A stretch of 40,435 nt of DNA, taken from positions 1 through 40,435 of IMG/VR virus record IMGVR_UViG_3300046674_000357. One strand, written 5' to 3'. This DNA is from a virus. The first letter of the stretch is position 1, and each line of letters opens with the position of its first letter. A program made the translations under genes and the position numbers. Under the pieces are notes generated by a model. That model saw only the letters and a program-made list of their open reading frames with translations, ran no database searches and was not told the origin of the DNA. This document shows positions 7,758 to 16,335 of the stretch, piece after piece.

Positions 7758-10700
7758 TCAGGCGATGAACGTCAGGTGGCGGGCAAGGTCGTTCGCCTGC
7801 TCTGCACTGGACTGCTTGGCCCCGTTGAGCGTCAGGTTGGTGACGCGCTGGTCGTAGTGCGAGCCGCCCCCGCTTCCGCCACTGGAGCCGAAGCGGCTGG
7901 CCGGCCGGGCGTCGTAGCCCATGAGGCGGGCGGTGGCCTGCAGCAGGGACCTGGACCGGGAGGACCCGTCGTGGGGAATCCACGACTCGGGCACGCCGGC
8001 CTCGCCACCGAGGACCATCTGAGGTCCAGTGAGGATGCCGCCGCGGGCCATGGTCTTGATGCCGGTCTGGCCGGTGAACTGCTTCAGGAACACGTCCCGG
8101 AACTGCGCGGGCAGGCGCTTGATCTGGTCGAGCATCTTCGGGACCAGGTCCCGGATCGTGCCCGGGTCCAGCCCGGCTGCGATCAGGTCGGCATACCCGC
8201 GTCCCGCACCGCCCCGCAGGGTGGTGAGCAGCAGCAGGGCATTGGAGAGATCCTCGCCGGACAGCGTGCCGCCGGCCTTCCCGACCGCCGCGTTGGCCTT
8301 GGCGACGTCGGCCGCCTTGCCCGTGGCGGCGGTGTGCGCGAGCGCCTGGGCGTTCGCGTCGCCCTGTGCTGCGAGGGCCTGCGCCAGGTCCCCGTACCCC
8401 TGGGAGGCAAGAGTCTGCAGGTCGGTGGCGAACTGCTGGTTGACCTTGGTTGCCGAGGTGAGCTGCTGGGTGAAATCCGCCAGGGTCGCCTTCGCGGCCT
8501 CACCGGTCTTTTGCAGCTTGGACACGATGTCCTTGAACTGCTTGTCGCTGGCCCCGGCAAGCGCGTTGACGAGGGAGTATCCCTCCTCGCCCATGGATTC
8601 CAGCAGGGTCCGGACCTCCTCACCTCCCCGCTTCCCGATCGTCGAGAGGTTCTTGCGCCACTTCTCCGTCGCGGCCACGGACTTCGACAGCTGCAGCTGG
8701 TAGGCCGCCAGGTTGAACGAGGTGGGCGCCTTGGCGCCCTTCTTCACACCGAGCGCCTTGTCCGCGTCGTAGACGTCCTGGCGCTCTGCCTTGACCTTGG
8801 CGTCGGCCTTCTTCTTCGCGCTCTTCGCGGCGGCGACCTTGTCCTTTGCCGCCTCCAGCTGCCGCGCCGTGTGATGTCCGTGGCGGACCTTCGACAGGTT
8901 CTTCTCGGCGTCCTTGAGGGAGTTGGCCTTCTTCTTCGCGTCGGCCAGCGCCTTGTTCAGGTCGTCCCAGGCCTTCTTGAGGTCTGCGAGTTCCTTGTCG
9001 TACCGGGACTTGGCGTCGGTGGGTCCGCCGAGGACGGACGCCCCGGTCGGGGTGTACGTGAACCCGGCAAGACCACCCGAAGCGAACCGGCCGGCGTTCA
9101 CGCGGTCGAGCATGGACACGCCGTACTTCCGGACTGCGTCGGCTTTGACGATGTACTCGCCGTTGCTGACCAGGGCCGGGATGCTGTCCGACGTGCCTGT
9201 ACCGGGGCCGGAGATCGGGCCGCCAAAGGGGTACATCTGCAGCACTTCGCCGCCGCTCGCGTACCGCCGGATGAGGCCGCCGTTGCGTCGGGACTGGATC
9301 ATGTCCGGGACGCCGTTGGCGTCGGAGTCAGCTCCAGTCGCCTTGAGGTACACCCCGATCCCGACCGGCTTGCCCTGAATCCCGTTGATGGCGCGCTGAA
9401 TAGCGCCGACCTGGCCGATCGCTGACCCGGTCGGGATGCTGACCTTGACCCGCCCGTCCTTCATGTGGGTGACCTTGTAACCGAGGCCCTTCAGTGTCTT
9501 CTCGGCGGTACTGGTCAGGGCCGACATGGTGAAGGACTTGCCCTTGGTGCCACGGATGTTGTCCTGGACGGTCTGCAGGTCCTTTACTGCGGCCTTGGTG
9601 TCGGCGCTGACCTTCGTTTCGGCCGAGTCCGGGAGCTGGGTGTAGGCGGCGGTCAGCTTGTCGATTGCGTCCTGCGAGAACCCGGCCGCATGCATCGTGT
9701 CCTTCAGGAGCCCGATGTCTTTGGCCAGGACGTCGTTGCCGGCCTCCACCGAATTCTGCTGCTCGGCGACGGCCTGGGCGTGTTCCATCGCGGCCTTGGC
9801 CGCGTCCAGATAGGCCGACTTGACGTTCCGGCCGTGCTCCGTGGTGACGTCCAGGGAAGTGCCGTTTTCCTTCACCGCGGCGGTGAGGTCGGCGAGCGAT
9901 CCGCGGAACCCGATTTCCTGCTCGGCCGCGCTGATGCTGATCCCGTTGAGCGTCTTCAGCGTGTCGGTGAGCTGCTCGGCGGCAGACCGCTGGTCCTGCA
10001 ACTCGTCTGTCGTCATGCCCAGGTCGCCCGCGAGGTCTTCGGACGACTTGCCGGTGAGCTGCTGCTCGATGCCAGTGTTGGCCAGCGCATCGGTGTACCC
10101 CGGCAGCAAGCTCTTCAGCTTCTCGACCGAGGTGCCGTTCTTCGCCGCGTTCGCCGCCATGATGTCGAACGCTTCGGCGGCCACGTCGGCATGCCCGGAG
10201 GTGACCAGCCCACCGAGCGCGTCGTCGACAGACTTGACCTGATCGCGGGCGTCCTGCAGGGCGATGTCCGTCTCGGCTATACCCTCGGTCAGGCCGAACG
10301 TGATGCTGTTGACGATGTCCGTGGTGCGGTTCTGGCCACTCGGGTGGGCGATGCGGCCCACCGCGTCACCGAAGCCGTCGAGGTTGTCGCCGAAGGTCTT
10401 CGTCAGCTCCCCGGCTGCCTTGCCCTTCTTCCCCAGGTCGACCAGGGCCGAGGCCATCTTCGCGGTCGACGGCGGGGCGTCCTTGAACGTGTCCCGCACC
10501 TTCTGTGAGGCCATGGAGACGAGTTCAAGGCCGGCCACAACGGCGCCGACCTGGCCCAGCACCATCATCGACGTGCGGGCCCGTGCCGCCGTGACGCCCA
10601 TGCCCACAAGGGCGGCCCGGGTCGCGGCGATCCGAGGCAGAAGCAGAAGCATTGCCGACCCGGCGAGCGTCACCGCACCGCCGATACCTGCGAACAGGGT

Positions 10701-11813
10701 GACGGCGTGCTGCAGCGGGGCGGGCAGGCCGTTGTAGGCGTTGACGACCGTGGTGATCCACTGGGCCATCGTTCGCAGCGCACCGTTGGCCGACGAGCCG
10801 CCCTCGATGAGCGCCACCTCGATGGCGCCCTTGAGGCGCTCCATGTCGCCGACGAGGTTGTCGGTCTGCACGGATGCCATGCGCTGGGCGGCGCCCTGGT
10901 CGTCGACGGCCCGGCGGTAGGCGTCGATTCCCTTGGCGCCAAGCTCGTACAGGATGGTCGCGGACCGGACGGCGTCCGACCCGAAGATGGTGGCCATGGC
11001 GCTGTTGCGGGCCTCGGGCGTGAGCTTGCCGAAGGACTCCTTCATGCGCTGGGCGGTCTCGGACAGGCCGACGAACTTGCCGCTGCTGTCGTAGGCGGAG
11101 AATCCGATCTTCTCCATGGCGCCCTGCGCCTCTTTGGACTGCGGGACCAGGCGCTGCAGCATCGTCTTGAGCGACGTGCCAGCGTCGGAGCCGATCAGGG
11201 CGTGGTCGGCGAACGCCGAGAGCACGCCCACGGTGTCCTCGAGGGACAGGCCCGTCTGGTGGGCGAGGAGGCCGCCCTGTCGCAGGGCTGTGCCCAGGCC
11301 GTGGACGTCCGCGGCGGACTTGTTCGCGCCGGCCGCGAGGAGGTCGGCGATGTGGCCGACGTCCTTGCCGGCCAGGCCGAAGGTGTTCATCGCCTGCGCG
11401 GACAGGGTGGCCGCCTCGGACAGGTCGACCTGCCCGGACGCGGCCAGTGCGAGCGAGCCTGAGAGCGCGCCGCCGATGATGTTGGCGGTGCTGACGCCCG
11501 CGCGGGCGAGCTCGGCCTCGGCGTTCGCCGCCTCGGTGGCCGTGAACGACGAGCTCTTGCCCGCCTCCAGGGCGGCCGCGCGGAGCTTGGCCATGTCCGC
11601 GGTCGACGCCCCGGTGACGGCGCGCACGTTGGACAGAGCCTTGTCGAACTTCGCAGCCGCGGCAGCGGCCACCGCGAATCCTGCGAGCAGCGCCGCACCG
11701 GCTGCCGCGCCACCGTTGGCCAGCCGCGACGTGTTGTCGGAGGCCGACCGCATGTTGCGGGTGTAGTTGGAGATGTCAGCGCGGAGCCGGACGGTGACGG
11801 TACGGGTGACCAC
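7758..11813 (-). CDS. Tail tape measure protein
   Basis: At 1351 residues this is the longest gene, as expected for the protein that sets tail length and helps DNA pass the envelope. A GTG start at 11813 is used. The N-terminal region (DISNYTRNMRSASDNTSRLA) and the helical core that follows fit the TP901-type phage minor tail family. A hydrophobic stretch lies near residues 370-405 (VTLAGSAMLLLLPRIAATRA). Long Ala/Lys-rich coiled-coil parts follow. A DSDANGVPDMIQ loop near residue 828 resembles a calcium-binding D-x-D-x-N loop. The end carries GGILTGPQMVLGGEAGVPES, a motif often near tape measure C-termini. It follows the frameshifted chaperone gene by 3 bp. Confidence 0.92.
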   Translation of the reverse strand: MVTRTVTVRLRADISNYTRNMRSASDNTSRLANGGAAAGAALLAGFAVAAAAAAKFDKALSNVRAVTGASTADMAKLRAAALEAGKSSSFTATEAANAEAELARAGVSTANIIGGALSGSLALAASGQVDLSEAATLSAQAMNTFGLAGKDVGHIADLLAAGANKSAADVHGLGTALRQGGLLAHQTGLSLEDTVGVLSAFADHALIGSDAGTSLKTMLQRLVPQSKEAQGAMEKIGFSAYDSSGKFVGLSETAQRMKESFGKLTPEARNSAMATIFGSDAVRSATILYELGAKGIDAYRRAVDDQGAAQRMASVQTDNLVGDMERLKGAIEVALIEGGSSANGALRTMAQWITTVVNAYNGLPAPLQHAVTLFAGIGGAVTLAGSAMLLLLPRIAATRAALVGMGVTAARARTSMMVLGQVGAVVAGLELVSMASQKVRDTFKDAPPSTAKMASALVDLGKKGKAAGELTKTFGDNLDGFGDAVGRIAHPSGQNRTTDIVNSITFGLTEGIAETDIALQDARDQVKSVDDALGGLVTSGHADVAAEAFDIMAANAAKNGTSVEKLKSLLPGYTDALANTGIEQQLTGKSSEDLAGDLGMTTDELQDQRSAAEQLTDTLKTLNGISISAAEQEIGFRGSLADLTAAVKENGTSLDVTTEHGRNVKSAYLDAAKAAMEHAQAVAEQQNSVEAGNDVLAKDIGLLKDTMHAAGFSQDAIDKLTAAYTQLPDSAETKVSADTKAAVKDLQTVQDNIRGTKGKSFTMSALTSTAEKTLKGLGYKVTHMKDGRVKVSIPTGSAIGQVGAIQRAINGIQGKPVGIGVYLKATGADSDANGVPDMIQSRRNGGLIRRYASGGEVLQMYPFGGPISGPGTGTSDSIPALVSNGEYIVKADAVRKYGVSMLDRVNAGRFASGGLAGFTYTPTGASVLGGPTDAKSRYDKELADLKKAWDDLNKALADAKKKANSLKDAEKNLSKVRHGHHTARQLEAAKDKVAAAKSAKKKADAKVKAERQDVYDADKALGVKKGAKAPTSFNLAAYQLQLSKSVAATEKWRKNLSTIGKRGGEEVRTLLESMGEEGYSLVNALAGASDKQFKDIVSKLQKTGEAAKATLADFTQQLTSATKVNQQFATDLQTLASQGYGDLAQALAAQGDANAQALAHTAATGKAADVAKANAAVGKAGGTLSGEDLSNALLLLTTLRGGAGRGYADLIAAGLDPGTIRDLVPKMLDQIKRLPAQFRDVFLKQFTGQTGIKTMARGGILTGPQMVLGGEAGVPESWIPHDGSSRSRSLLQATARLMGYDARPASRFGSSGGSGGGSHYDQRVTNLTLNGAKQSSAEQANDLARHLTFIA

Positions 11814-11816
11814 GGC

Positions 11817-12652
11817 TCACCTCCTGCTCTTGCGGTGCTCGAGATGGACGTGCAGCCCATCGGCGGAGCCCTTGTTGTCCTGGTAGGCGCGCACCGTCTT
11901 CGCAGACATCGCGCAGGCGTGGCACAGGATCAGGTCGGCCCTGTACTGCTCTTCGTTCTTGGGGTCAGTGGCCTCGGACCACGGTTGGCCGCAGTCGGGG
12001 CAGGTGTCCGCCTCGACCTCGGCCAGGGCGAGCGCCCACGCCCGGTCCTCCTCGGTCCACACCGGCTCGCCAGGGGCGACGGCACGGCCGAGGAAGACAG
12101 AGCGCGGAACACTCCACGCCCGCGCGGTCTCTACTTCCCGTCGCCACCGACCGCCGCCAGGAGAGCGGAGGCGGCCAACGAGAAAGGGACGAGACCAGCA
12201 GCGTTGTGCACGTCCCAGGCCGCATCGAACAGGCGCTGAATCTGCCCCTGGTTGATGACCTTGAACAGTTCCTTCGCTTCGTCCGCGGTCATGACCGGGT
12301 CGACGCACGACGCGGCGATCAGCGCACGGGGGAAGGACTCCGAGTCGAAGAGCTCTTCCTTGCTCGTCGACGGGTGCGCGGCCAGGAGGCTGGAGTACTC
12401 CTCGTCGCCGATGTACCGGAACCGGAACTCGGCCTCCGACTCGCGCGCCTTCTCCCGGAGCTCGGCGATCCGCGCAGCGATGCCCCGGCCGGGGTGTTCC
12501 TCGGCGAGGTCCGAGGGCTGCCAGTCTTCCGAGACCTCGAGGAGCTCGGCCTCCAGGCTCTCGATCTCCCCGGCGGTCGCACCGTCCAGCATGACCTTGA
12601 CGGTGCGCTCGCGCGGCTTGGCCTTGGCCAGCAAGGCTTTGATGTCGGGCAT
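11817..12652 (-). CDS. Tail assembly chaperone, frameshifted long form (G-T fusion)
   Basis: The long product is predicted from 12652-12182 joined by a -1 ribosomal frameshift to 12182-11817, giving about 278 residues. Reading across the slip yields ...PF then LVGRLRSPGGG..., continuing to the stop at 11817. The T part holds two Cys pairs, CPDC and CHAC, which suggests a zinc ribbon. Long-tailed phages typically make a short G and a longer GT protein, just before the tape measure gene, to chaperone tail assembly; place, order and slip direction all fit. No independent start is needed for the downstream frame. Confidence 0.82.
12131..12652 (-). CDS. Tail assembly chaperone, short form (G)
   Basis: A 173-residue product of normal decoding. 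ATG at 12652 overlaps the major tail protein stop (TGATG), which suggests coupling. The sequence is acidic and helical (IESLEAELLEVSEDWQPSDL) and ends in an Ala/Leu-rich tail, typical of G-like chaperones. The stop TAG at 12131 lies about 50 bases beyond the slippery heptamer, so most ribosomes end here and a minority make the GT fusion. Confidence 0.83.
   Translation of the reverse strand: MPDIKALLAKAKPRERTVKVMLDGATAGEIESLEAELLEVSEDWQPSDLAEEHPGRGIAARIAELREKARESEAEFRFRYIGDEEYSSLLAAHPSTSKEELFDSESFPRALIAASCVDPVMTADEAKELFKVINQGQIQRLFDAAWDVHNAAGLVPFSLAASALLAAVGGDGK
12182..12188 (-). other. Programmed -1 frameshift site C CCT TTC
   Basis: On the minus strand the heptamer CCCTTTC is read in the G frame as C CCT TTC, a perfect X XXY YYZ slippery site. 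A one-base slip back moves ribosomes into the downstream open frame that ends at 11817. It lies in the last 20 codons of G, upstream of the tape measure gene, as in most siphoviruses. Confidence 0.85.
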
Positions 12653-13131
12653 CAGGCGATCGTCGCGGCGGTGGCCGGCGGGTCCGTGACCTTCATCGGC
12701 GACACAAACTTCATGACCTCGTTCGCGGCCGGGCTGGAGTTCTGGGGCTCGCCACACGTGATCGGGTAGACCTCCGCCTTCTGCCCGACGGTCCAGGCAG
12801 TGCCCACGGCCACGCCGCGGCGCACGACCAGGAACCCGCTGACGCCGTACTTCAGGGTCGAGTACGGGGCGTCGTCGGTGGGGTTGTCGCCACGCTTGAA
12901 CGTGAGCTCGGCGTCGAAACCGACGCGGCCCACGGTCTTGGTGTCGAAGGTGCTGGCCAGCGAGCTCGTGTCGACGTCCGCGGTGGACGGGTCGAGCTTG
13001 AGTCCGTCGGGGGTGATGCGCTTGGTGTAGTCGGCACCAGCGGTCAGCTCGGCCACGGTCGGCGCGTTGATGTTGGCGACGGTCGACAGCCAGGCGACGC
13101 GAGTCTTGCCGTCGCTGATCAGGTCGGACAT
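12652..13131 (-). CDS. Major tail protein
   Basis: A 159-residue protein; start at 13131 with GGAG upstream, not the longer frame from 13260. The sequence (MSDLISDGKTRVAWLSTVAN, later VGFDAELTFKRGD) has the beta-sandwich composition of tail tube subunits and lies between the head-tail connector genes and the tail chaperone, the standard order. A hairpin-terminator before the gene (13156-13177) may set its level apart from the head genes. The C-terminus overlaps the chaperone start by one base. Confidence 0.85.
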   Translation of the reverse strand: MSDLISDGKTRVAWLSTVANINAPTVAELTAGADYTKRITPDGLKLDPSTADVDTSSLASTFDTKTVGRVGFDAELTFKRGDNPTDDAPYSTLKYGVSGFLVVRRGVAVGTAWTVGQKAEVYPITCGEPQNSSPAANEVMKFVSPMKVTDPPATAATIA

Positions 13132-13149
13132 GGGGCCCTCCAGGGCATG

Positions 13150-13177
13150 AAGAAAGCCCCGGCCGGCGGCACGGGGC
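13150..13177 (-). terminator. Intrinsic terminator or attenuator before the major tail gene
   Basis: GCCCCG (13156-13161) and CGGGGC (13172-13177) form a stem that is followed on the minus strand by TTTCTTC. It lies between the 13196-13525 gene and the major tail gene, and could produce partial termination inside the late operon. Confidence 0.6.
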
Positions 13178-13195
13178 GTACAGGGTGGGTGGGGG

Positions 13196-13525
13196 TCAGA
13201 TGCGGAGCGAGGCGACCGTGACGGACGCCGCCGCGGAGTAGCCGACGGCGCACAGGCCATCGGTCGCGCTCTGCAGGAGGCCCGGCTGAATCGGGCCGAT
13301 CATCCGCTCTGCGGACGCGGGTACGGCCACGGTGATGTTGGTGACGGCCTGGCCGAACACGGCTGCGGTCGCGGTCAGCGTCACCGTGACGCTGGACGCC
13401 GAACCGTTCTTGACGTGGATGAAGTTGCGGTCGCCCACCTCCACCTTGTCGCCGCCGGCAGCAGCCGAGGAGTAGGTGGGGTTGAGACCTGCCAGGGCTA
13501 CGGCCTGGGTGGCGAGAATCGCCAT
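13196..13525 (-). CDS. Small putative virion structural protein
   Basis: A 109-residue beta-rich protein; start at 13525 (MAILATQAVALAGLNPTYSS) rather than the longer overlapping frame. Segments NFIHVKNGSASSVTVTLTAT and ERMIGPIQPG give the feel of a small all-beta domain, similar to small structural proteins seen beside tail-tube genes in Streptomyces and other actinobacterial phages. It lies between the tail terminator-like gene and the major tail gene. Whether it decorates head or tail cannot be told here. Confidence 0.68.
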   Translation of the reverse strand: MAILATQAVALAGLNPTYSSAAAGGDKVEVGDRNFIHVKNGSASSVTVTLTATAAVFGQAVTNITVAVPASAERMIGPIQPGLLQSATDGLCAVGYSAAASVTVASLRI

Positions 13526-13538
13526 GAGCTTTCTCCGA

Positions 13539-13949
13539 TCAGGAGGGGATGGACTGGATCCGGTACTGCACCGGCACGAACCACAGGGGTGGGGTGACGT
13601 CGTCGTCGCGCTGGACGGGCGGCCCCCCCTGGTCCTCAGGGCGCCAAGCCGCACGCCCAGCGACCGTGAGCGGCCCTGAGAGCGCCTCTCGCACCTTGTC
13701 GGCAACCCAGAGCGCCCGTTCCACCGAGCCGCCCACACAGGTCACCTGGAACATCGCGGTGAAGTCCGTGCGGTCGTCGGCGAGCGAGGCCCGGCCGGCC
13801 ATCCCCGGGTCGGGGTAGATGACCGCGAACTTGTCGGGCGCTACCCATCCGGCGCTGGTGGGCGTGCCGCCGACGTAGACGGTCAGCCCGCCCCCGATCA
13901 GCGCTGCCTCTACGGCATCGACGTGGGGCAGAACGGTGGGTGTCGTCAT
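13539..13949 (-). CDS. Tail terminator / tail completion protein
   Basis: A 136-residue protein. Place (last connector before tail tube genes), length and the pattern of an N-terminal helix followed by a beta-sheet core (FAVIYPDP, FTAMFQVTCVGGSVERALWV) fit siphovirus tail terminator proteins, which cap the tail and join it to the head. The ALWVADKVREAL helix after the central strand is typical of the fold. It lies four bases after the preceding gene (HK97 gp10-like). Confidence 0.68.
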   Translation of the reverse strand: MTTPTVLPHVDAVEAALIGGGLTVYVGGTPTSAGWVAPDKFAVIYPDPGMAGRASLADDRTDFTAMFQVTCVGGSVERALWVADKVREALSGPLTVAGRAAWRPEDQGGPPVQRDDDVTPPLWFVPVQYRIQSIPS

Positions 13950-13953
13950 CGGC

Positions 13954-14355
13954 TCACCACCACGTCAATCCGCGCTCGAGAATGAGCGCCATCTGTGCCT
14001 CGAACTGCGGCACCTCGTTGACCAGGGCCCGGCCGCCGTCGTTGTGCGGCGGATTTTTCACCGACCCGTACTCGAGCAGGTTGCCGAGGGCTCCCTGGCG
14101 TCCGGATTTCTCGGGGCCGATGATGGCCAGGACCTGGTCCGGGCCGAAGGTATGCACGTCGTACCCGATGGTCCGCGGGTAACTGGGTGCGTGCTTCGGG
14201 GCGGACGCGCGGGCGTTCACGCGCCAGTCCCTCTTGATGTTCAGGGCGCCCCGGGCGACGACCGCCCGGGTGTCGCGCCGGGCTCGGGGGATGCCCCGGG
14301 CGAGGTGGAACTGCAGGCGCCGCACGTCGCGCATGTCGAACGGGTTCCCAATCAC
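13954..14355 (-). CDS. HK97 gp10-like head-tail/tail completion protein
   Basis: A 133-residue basic protein. A GTG start at 14355 gives a GTGA overlap with the upstream gene's stop; the longer frame up to 14421 would sit inside that gene. The sequence contains a basic helix (RRLQFHLARGIPRARRDTRA), a strand-rich middle and an LLEYGSVKNPPHNDGGRAL segment, which resembles the E-(Y/F)-G-(T/S)-x-x-x-P signature of HK97 gp10-type proteins. It lies in the usual slot between the DUF6093-like protein and the tail terminator. Confidence 0.7.
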   Translation of the reverse strand: MIGNPFDMRDVRRLQFHLARGIPRARRDTRAVVARGALNIKRDWRVNARASAPKHAPSYPRTIGYDVHTFGPDQVLAIIGPEKSGRQGALGNLLEYGSVKNPPHNDGGRALVNEVPQFEAQMALILERGLTWW

Positions 14356-14759
14356 GATCGGTCCTCCGCACTGATGCGCCACGCCGTGGCCTGGGACGAG
14401 AACTGTCCGCCCGTCGCCCACAGGAGCACCCCCACCATCCGGGGGTCGTCCGACTCCAGCACCTCTATCCGGGCGCCCGGCAGAAGCCGGGTACCGGGCA
14501 GGACGGTGGACCAGGGCACCGACACCTCGACCTCGCGGAGAACGACCTCTCGTTCCCCGGCCTGGGTGTCCTCGCCGGCCGACTGGGCGACCGGTTTGAT
14601 CCGGGCCCGGCCGTAGTAGAGAACGGTCTGGGCGCCGGGGACAGAGTTGCCGGTCGCCCGGTCGAAGACGTCCTCGGCCTGGTTGTAGATGCGGATGAGG
14701 TCCCGCATCCGGCGTTCAGCGGCCGCCCGCCCCTGGGCCAGTGCCGCGTCCTCGCTCAC
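14352..14759 (-). CDS. Head-tail connector protein, DUF6093-like
   Basis: A 135-residue protein starting with GTG at 14759, overlapping the previous stop by four bases (GTGA). Sequence hallmarks are DLIRIYNQAEDVFDRATGN, a YYGRARIKP strand and a C-terminal LPGARIEVLESDDPRMVG segment, matching the DUF6093 type of small connector found between head and tail genes of actinobacteriophages. Its role as stopper or adaptor is inferred from gene order. Confidence 0.68.
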   Translation of the reverse strand: MSEDAALAQGRAAAERRMRDLIRIYNQAEDVFDRATGNSVPGAQTVLYYGRARIKPVAQSAGEDTQAGEREVVLREVEVSVPWSTVLPGTRLLPGARIEVLESDDPRMVGVLLWATGGQFSSQATAWRISAEDRS

Positions 14760-15118
14760 GGAGACACGACCGGGGCGCCGGGAACGATGCTGAACGACGA
14801 CGTACGGATGGGCCGGAGTTCGTCGACCTCTGCTTCGGTCAGGTAGATCTCGCCCGAGGAACGGGACGAGTCGACCGTGAACGAGTAGTCGTCGATGGAC
14901 TCCTGCCGCAGCCCGTTCGGGTTCCGCAGAACCCGCAGGACCATCGCGCAGCAGACCTTCTTGGAGACGGCCGTCGGCGTGGCGATGTACTGCGGGAACC
15001 GGTCGAAGATGACCGACGTGGCGTCGTCGAGGAGAACGGGCGCCTGGCGGGCCTCCACGTCCGTGAGGTCACGGCCGAGCCGGTCCGCCAGGTCCGCGGG
15101 GGTCGCCAGGGTCACCAC
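14756..15118 (-). CDS. Head-tail adaptor (HK97 gp6 / Gp19-like)
   Basis: A 120-residue protein. A GTG pair stands at 15118 and 15115 with AAGGAG upstream; 15118 is chosen, 15115 is possible. A longer open frame to 15529 is only antisense-like extension over neighbours. The helical start (TPADLADRLGRDLTDVEARQ) and the central helices (KKVCCAMVLRVLRNPNGLRQ) are typical of ring-forming adaptors that dock under the portal. The gene lies after the capsid gene in standard order. Confidence 0.75.
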   Translation of the reverse strand: MVTLATPADLADRLGRDLTDVEARQAPVLLDDATSVIFDRFPQYIATPTAVSKKVCCAMVLRVLRNPNGLRQESIDDYSFTVDSSRSSGEIYLTEAEVDELRPIRTSSFSIVPGAPVVSP

Positions 15119-15120
15119 GG

Positions 15121-15318
15121 CTACTCCTTCTTGGCGTCGCCCTCGGTCTTGGCCGCAGCCTTGACCTCGGAGATGCCCTCCTCCTCGGGGAGGCCGCGCA
15201 GCCGCTTCACGACCGCGGCATCCGTGGTCTCGAGCTCGCCGCCCTCGAACTTCGCCCAGATCCCCTTGTCGTCCTGCAGGGTCAGGGCCGGGTACTTCTC
15301 GCTGCTGAACTTCGCCAT
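15121..15318 (-). CDS. Small protein after the major capsid gene
   Basis: A 65-residue protein that starts MAKFSSEKYPALTLQDDKGI, has one short beta part (GIWAKFEGGELETTD) and a charged Ala/Lys/Glu tail. Small proteins like this commonly follow actinobacteriophage capsid genes; the function is not established. The stop is 2 bp before the adaptor's GTG start, so the pair is probably coupled. No membrane segment or cysteine is present. Confidence 0.7.
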   Translation of the reverse strand: MAKFSSEKYPALTLQDDKGIWAKFEGGELETTDAAVVKRLRGLPEEEGISEVKAAAKTEGDAKKE

Positions 15319-15330
15319 GACGGCGGCTCC

Positions 15331-16287
15331 TTAGCTGAGGTCCTTGATGACGCCGTGGTAGACCTCGGGGCCGTACTCCAGACCGACCTCGCCGTACAGC
15401 TGCCACTTCTCGGAGGCGCCGACCTTGGCGAGCTGCTCCGCGAAGAGCAGGCCCTTGCCGGGGATCTCCAGCCACACCGGGGCGCAGACGGAGAGGTCGA
15501 CGACGCCGATCTGCCCGGTCGGCATCCACCGGTCGAGCATCACGCCGAAGGTCCCGAAGTCGGTCACGATGGTGTCGACGGCGACGCCACCGATGTTGCG
15601 GGTCATCGTCGGCTGGTTCAGCGAACCGGTGCCGTACAGGTTCGACAGGGCGACCTTCTGCGCCGGGCCCACCATGAAGACGGTGGACTCCTGCGGCAGC
15701 TTGGCGCCCGCGGCGAACATCGCCGACAGCTGGGCGTCCACGATCGTCTTCGAGATGGCGCGCGGGGTGCCGCCGTTGGCGTTCACGTTCGTGGTGACGG
15801 CCGCGAGCAGGCCGCGGGTCTTGCGGGCGGTGGCGTTGGTGCCGGGCTTGGCGTAGACGCCCGTCAGGAACGACAGCTCGATGTCCACGGCCATGGCTTC
15901 GAGCTCGGCCGTGATCTGCGCGGTCAGCTCGTCGTTGACCGGGTTGTCGTCGGCACCGATGTTGATGCCGCCGTACATGCCGGTCGCCGCCTGGCGGGTG
16001 TAGGACACCTCGATGGCGGACTGGTGGATCTCCACCACGTTGGAGACGTTCGAGCGGGAGCGGGCCACACCGGTCGGCGCGGCCGCACCCTCGACCACCG
16101 AGTTGTTCGTGGTCGACGCGCGACGGTCAACGGTCTGCCACTCGAACTCAACGGACTTGGTCCGCTTGCCGCCGGACAGGCCGCCGATCGCCGAAAGGAA
16201 CGGCGTCTCGGTCGGAGTGACGGTGTAGAGCTCACCGTGATAGTTCGGCAGGTTGTAGGTCGTGCCCTGCCCTGCAACTGCGCCCAT
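15331..16287 (-). CDS. Major capsid protein (SU10 / DUF5309 type)
   Basis: A 318-residue HK97-fold capsid subunit. The N-terminus (NLPNYHGELYTVTPTETPFL) followed by VEFEWQTVDRRA and SNVVEIHQSAIEVSYTRQAA is the pattern I know from the SU10-type major capsid family. The central LPQESTVFMVGPAQKVALSN lies in the A-domain. No protease gene is seen nearby, which fits an SPP1-like assembly route using a separate scaffold without head protease. The gene follows the scaffold gene at 16336-16983 by about 48 bp. Confidence 0.9.
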   Translation of the reverse strand: MGAVAGQGTTYNLPNYHGELYTVTPTETPFLSAIGGLSGGKRTKSVEFEWQTVDRRASTTNNSVVEGAAAPTGVARSRSNVSNVVEIHQSAIEVSYTRQAATGMYGGINIGADDNPVNDELTAQITAELEAMAVDIELSFLTGVYAKPGTNATARKTRGLLAAVTTNVNANGGTPRAISKTIVDAQLSAMFAAGAKLPQESTVFMVGPAQKVALSNLYGTGSLNQPTMTRNIGGVAVDTIVTDFGTFGVMLDRWMPTGQIGVVDLSVCAPVWLEIPGKGLLFAEQLAKVGASEKWQLYGEVGLEYGPEVYHGVIKDLS

Positions 16288-16335
16288 GGCGTCCTCGCTT
16301 AAGGGATTGGAGGGCGAGGCCGACGGCCTGCCCGG

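Noticed and set aside
7041-9425. Long plus-strand open frame of 794 codons
   Set aside because: It lies antisense to the Dit and tape measure genes, with the Gly/Arg/Val-rich composition of a GC-rich shadow frame.
12652-13260. Longer start for the major tail protein
   Set aside because: The extra residues are low complexity and cross a terminator; GGAG and ATG at 13131 fit.
14756-15529. Longer version (257 codons) of the head-tail adaptor
   Set aside because: The extra N-terminus is basic shadow sequence over two other genes; GTG with AAGGAG at 15118 is better.
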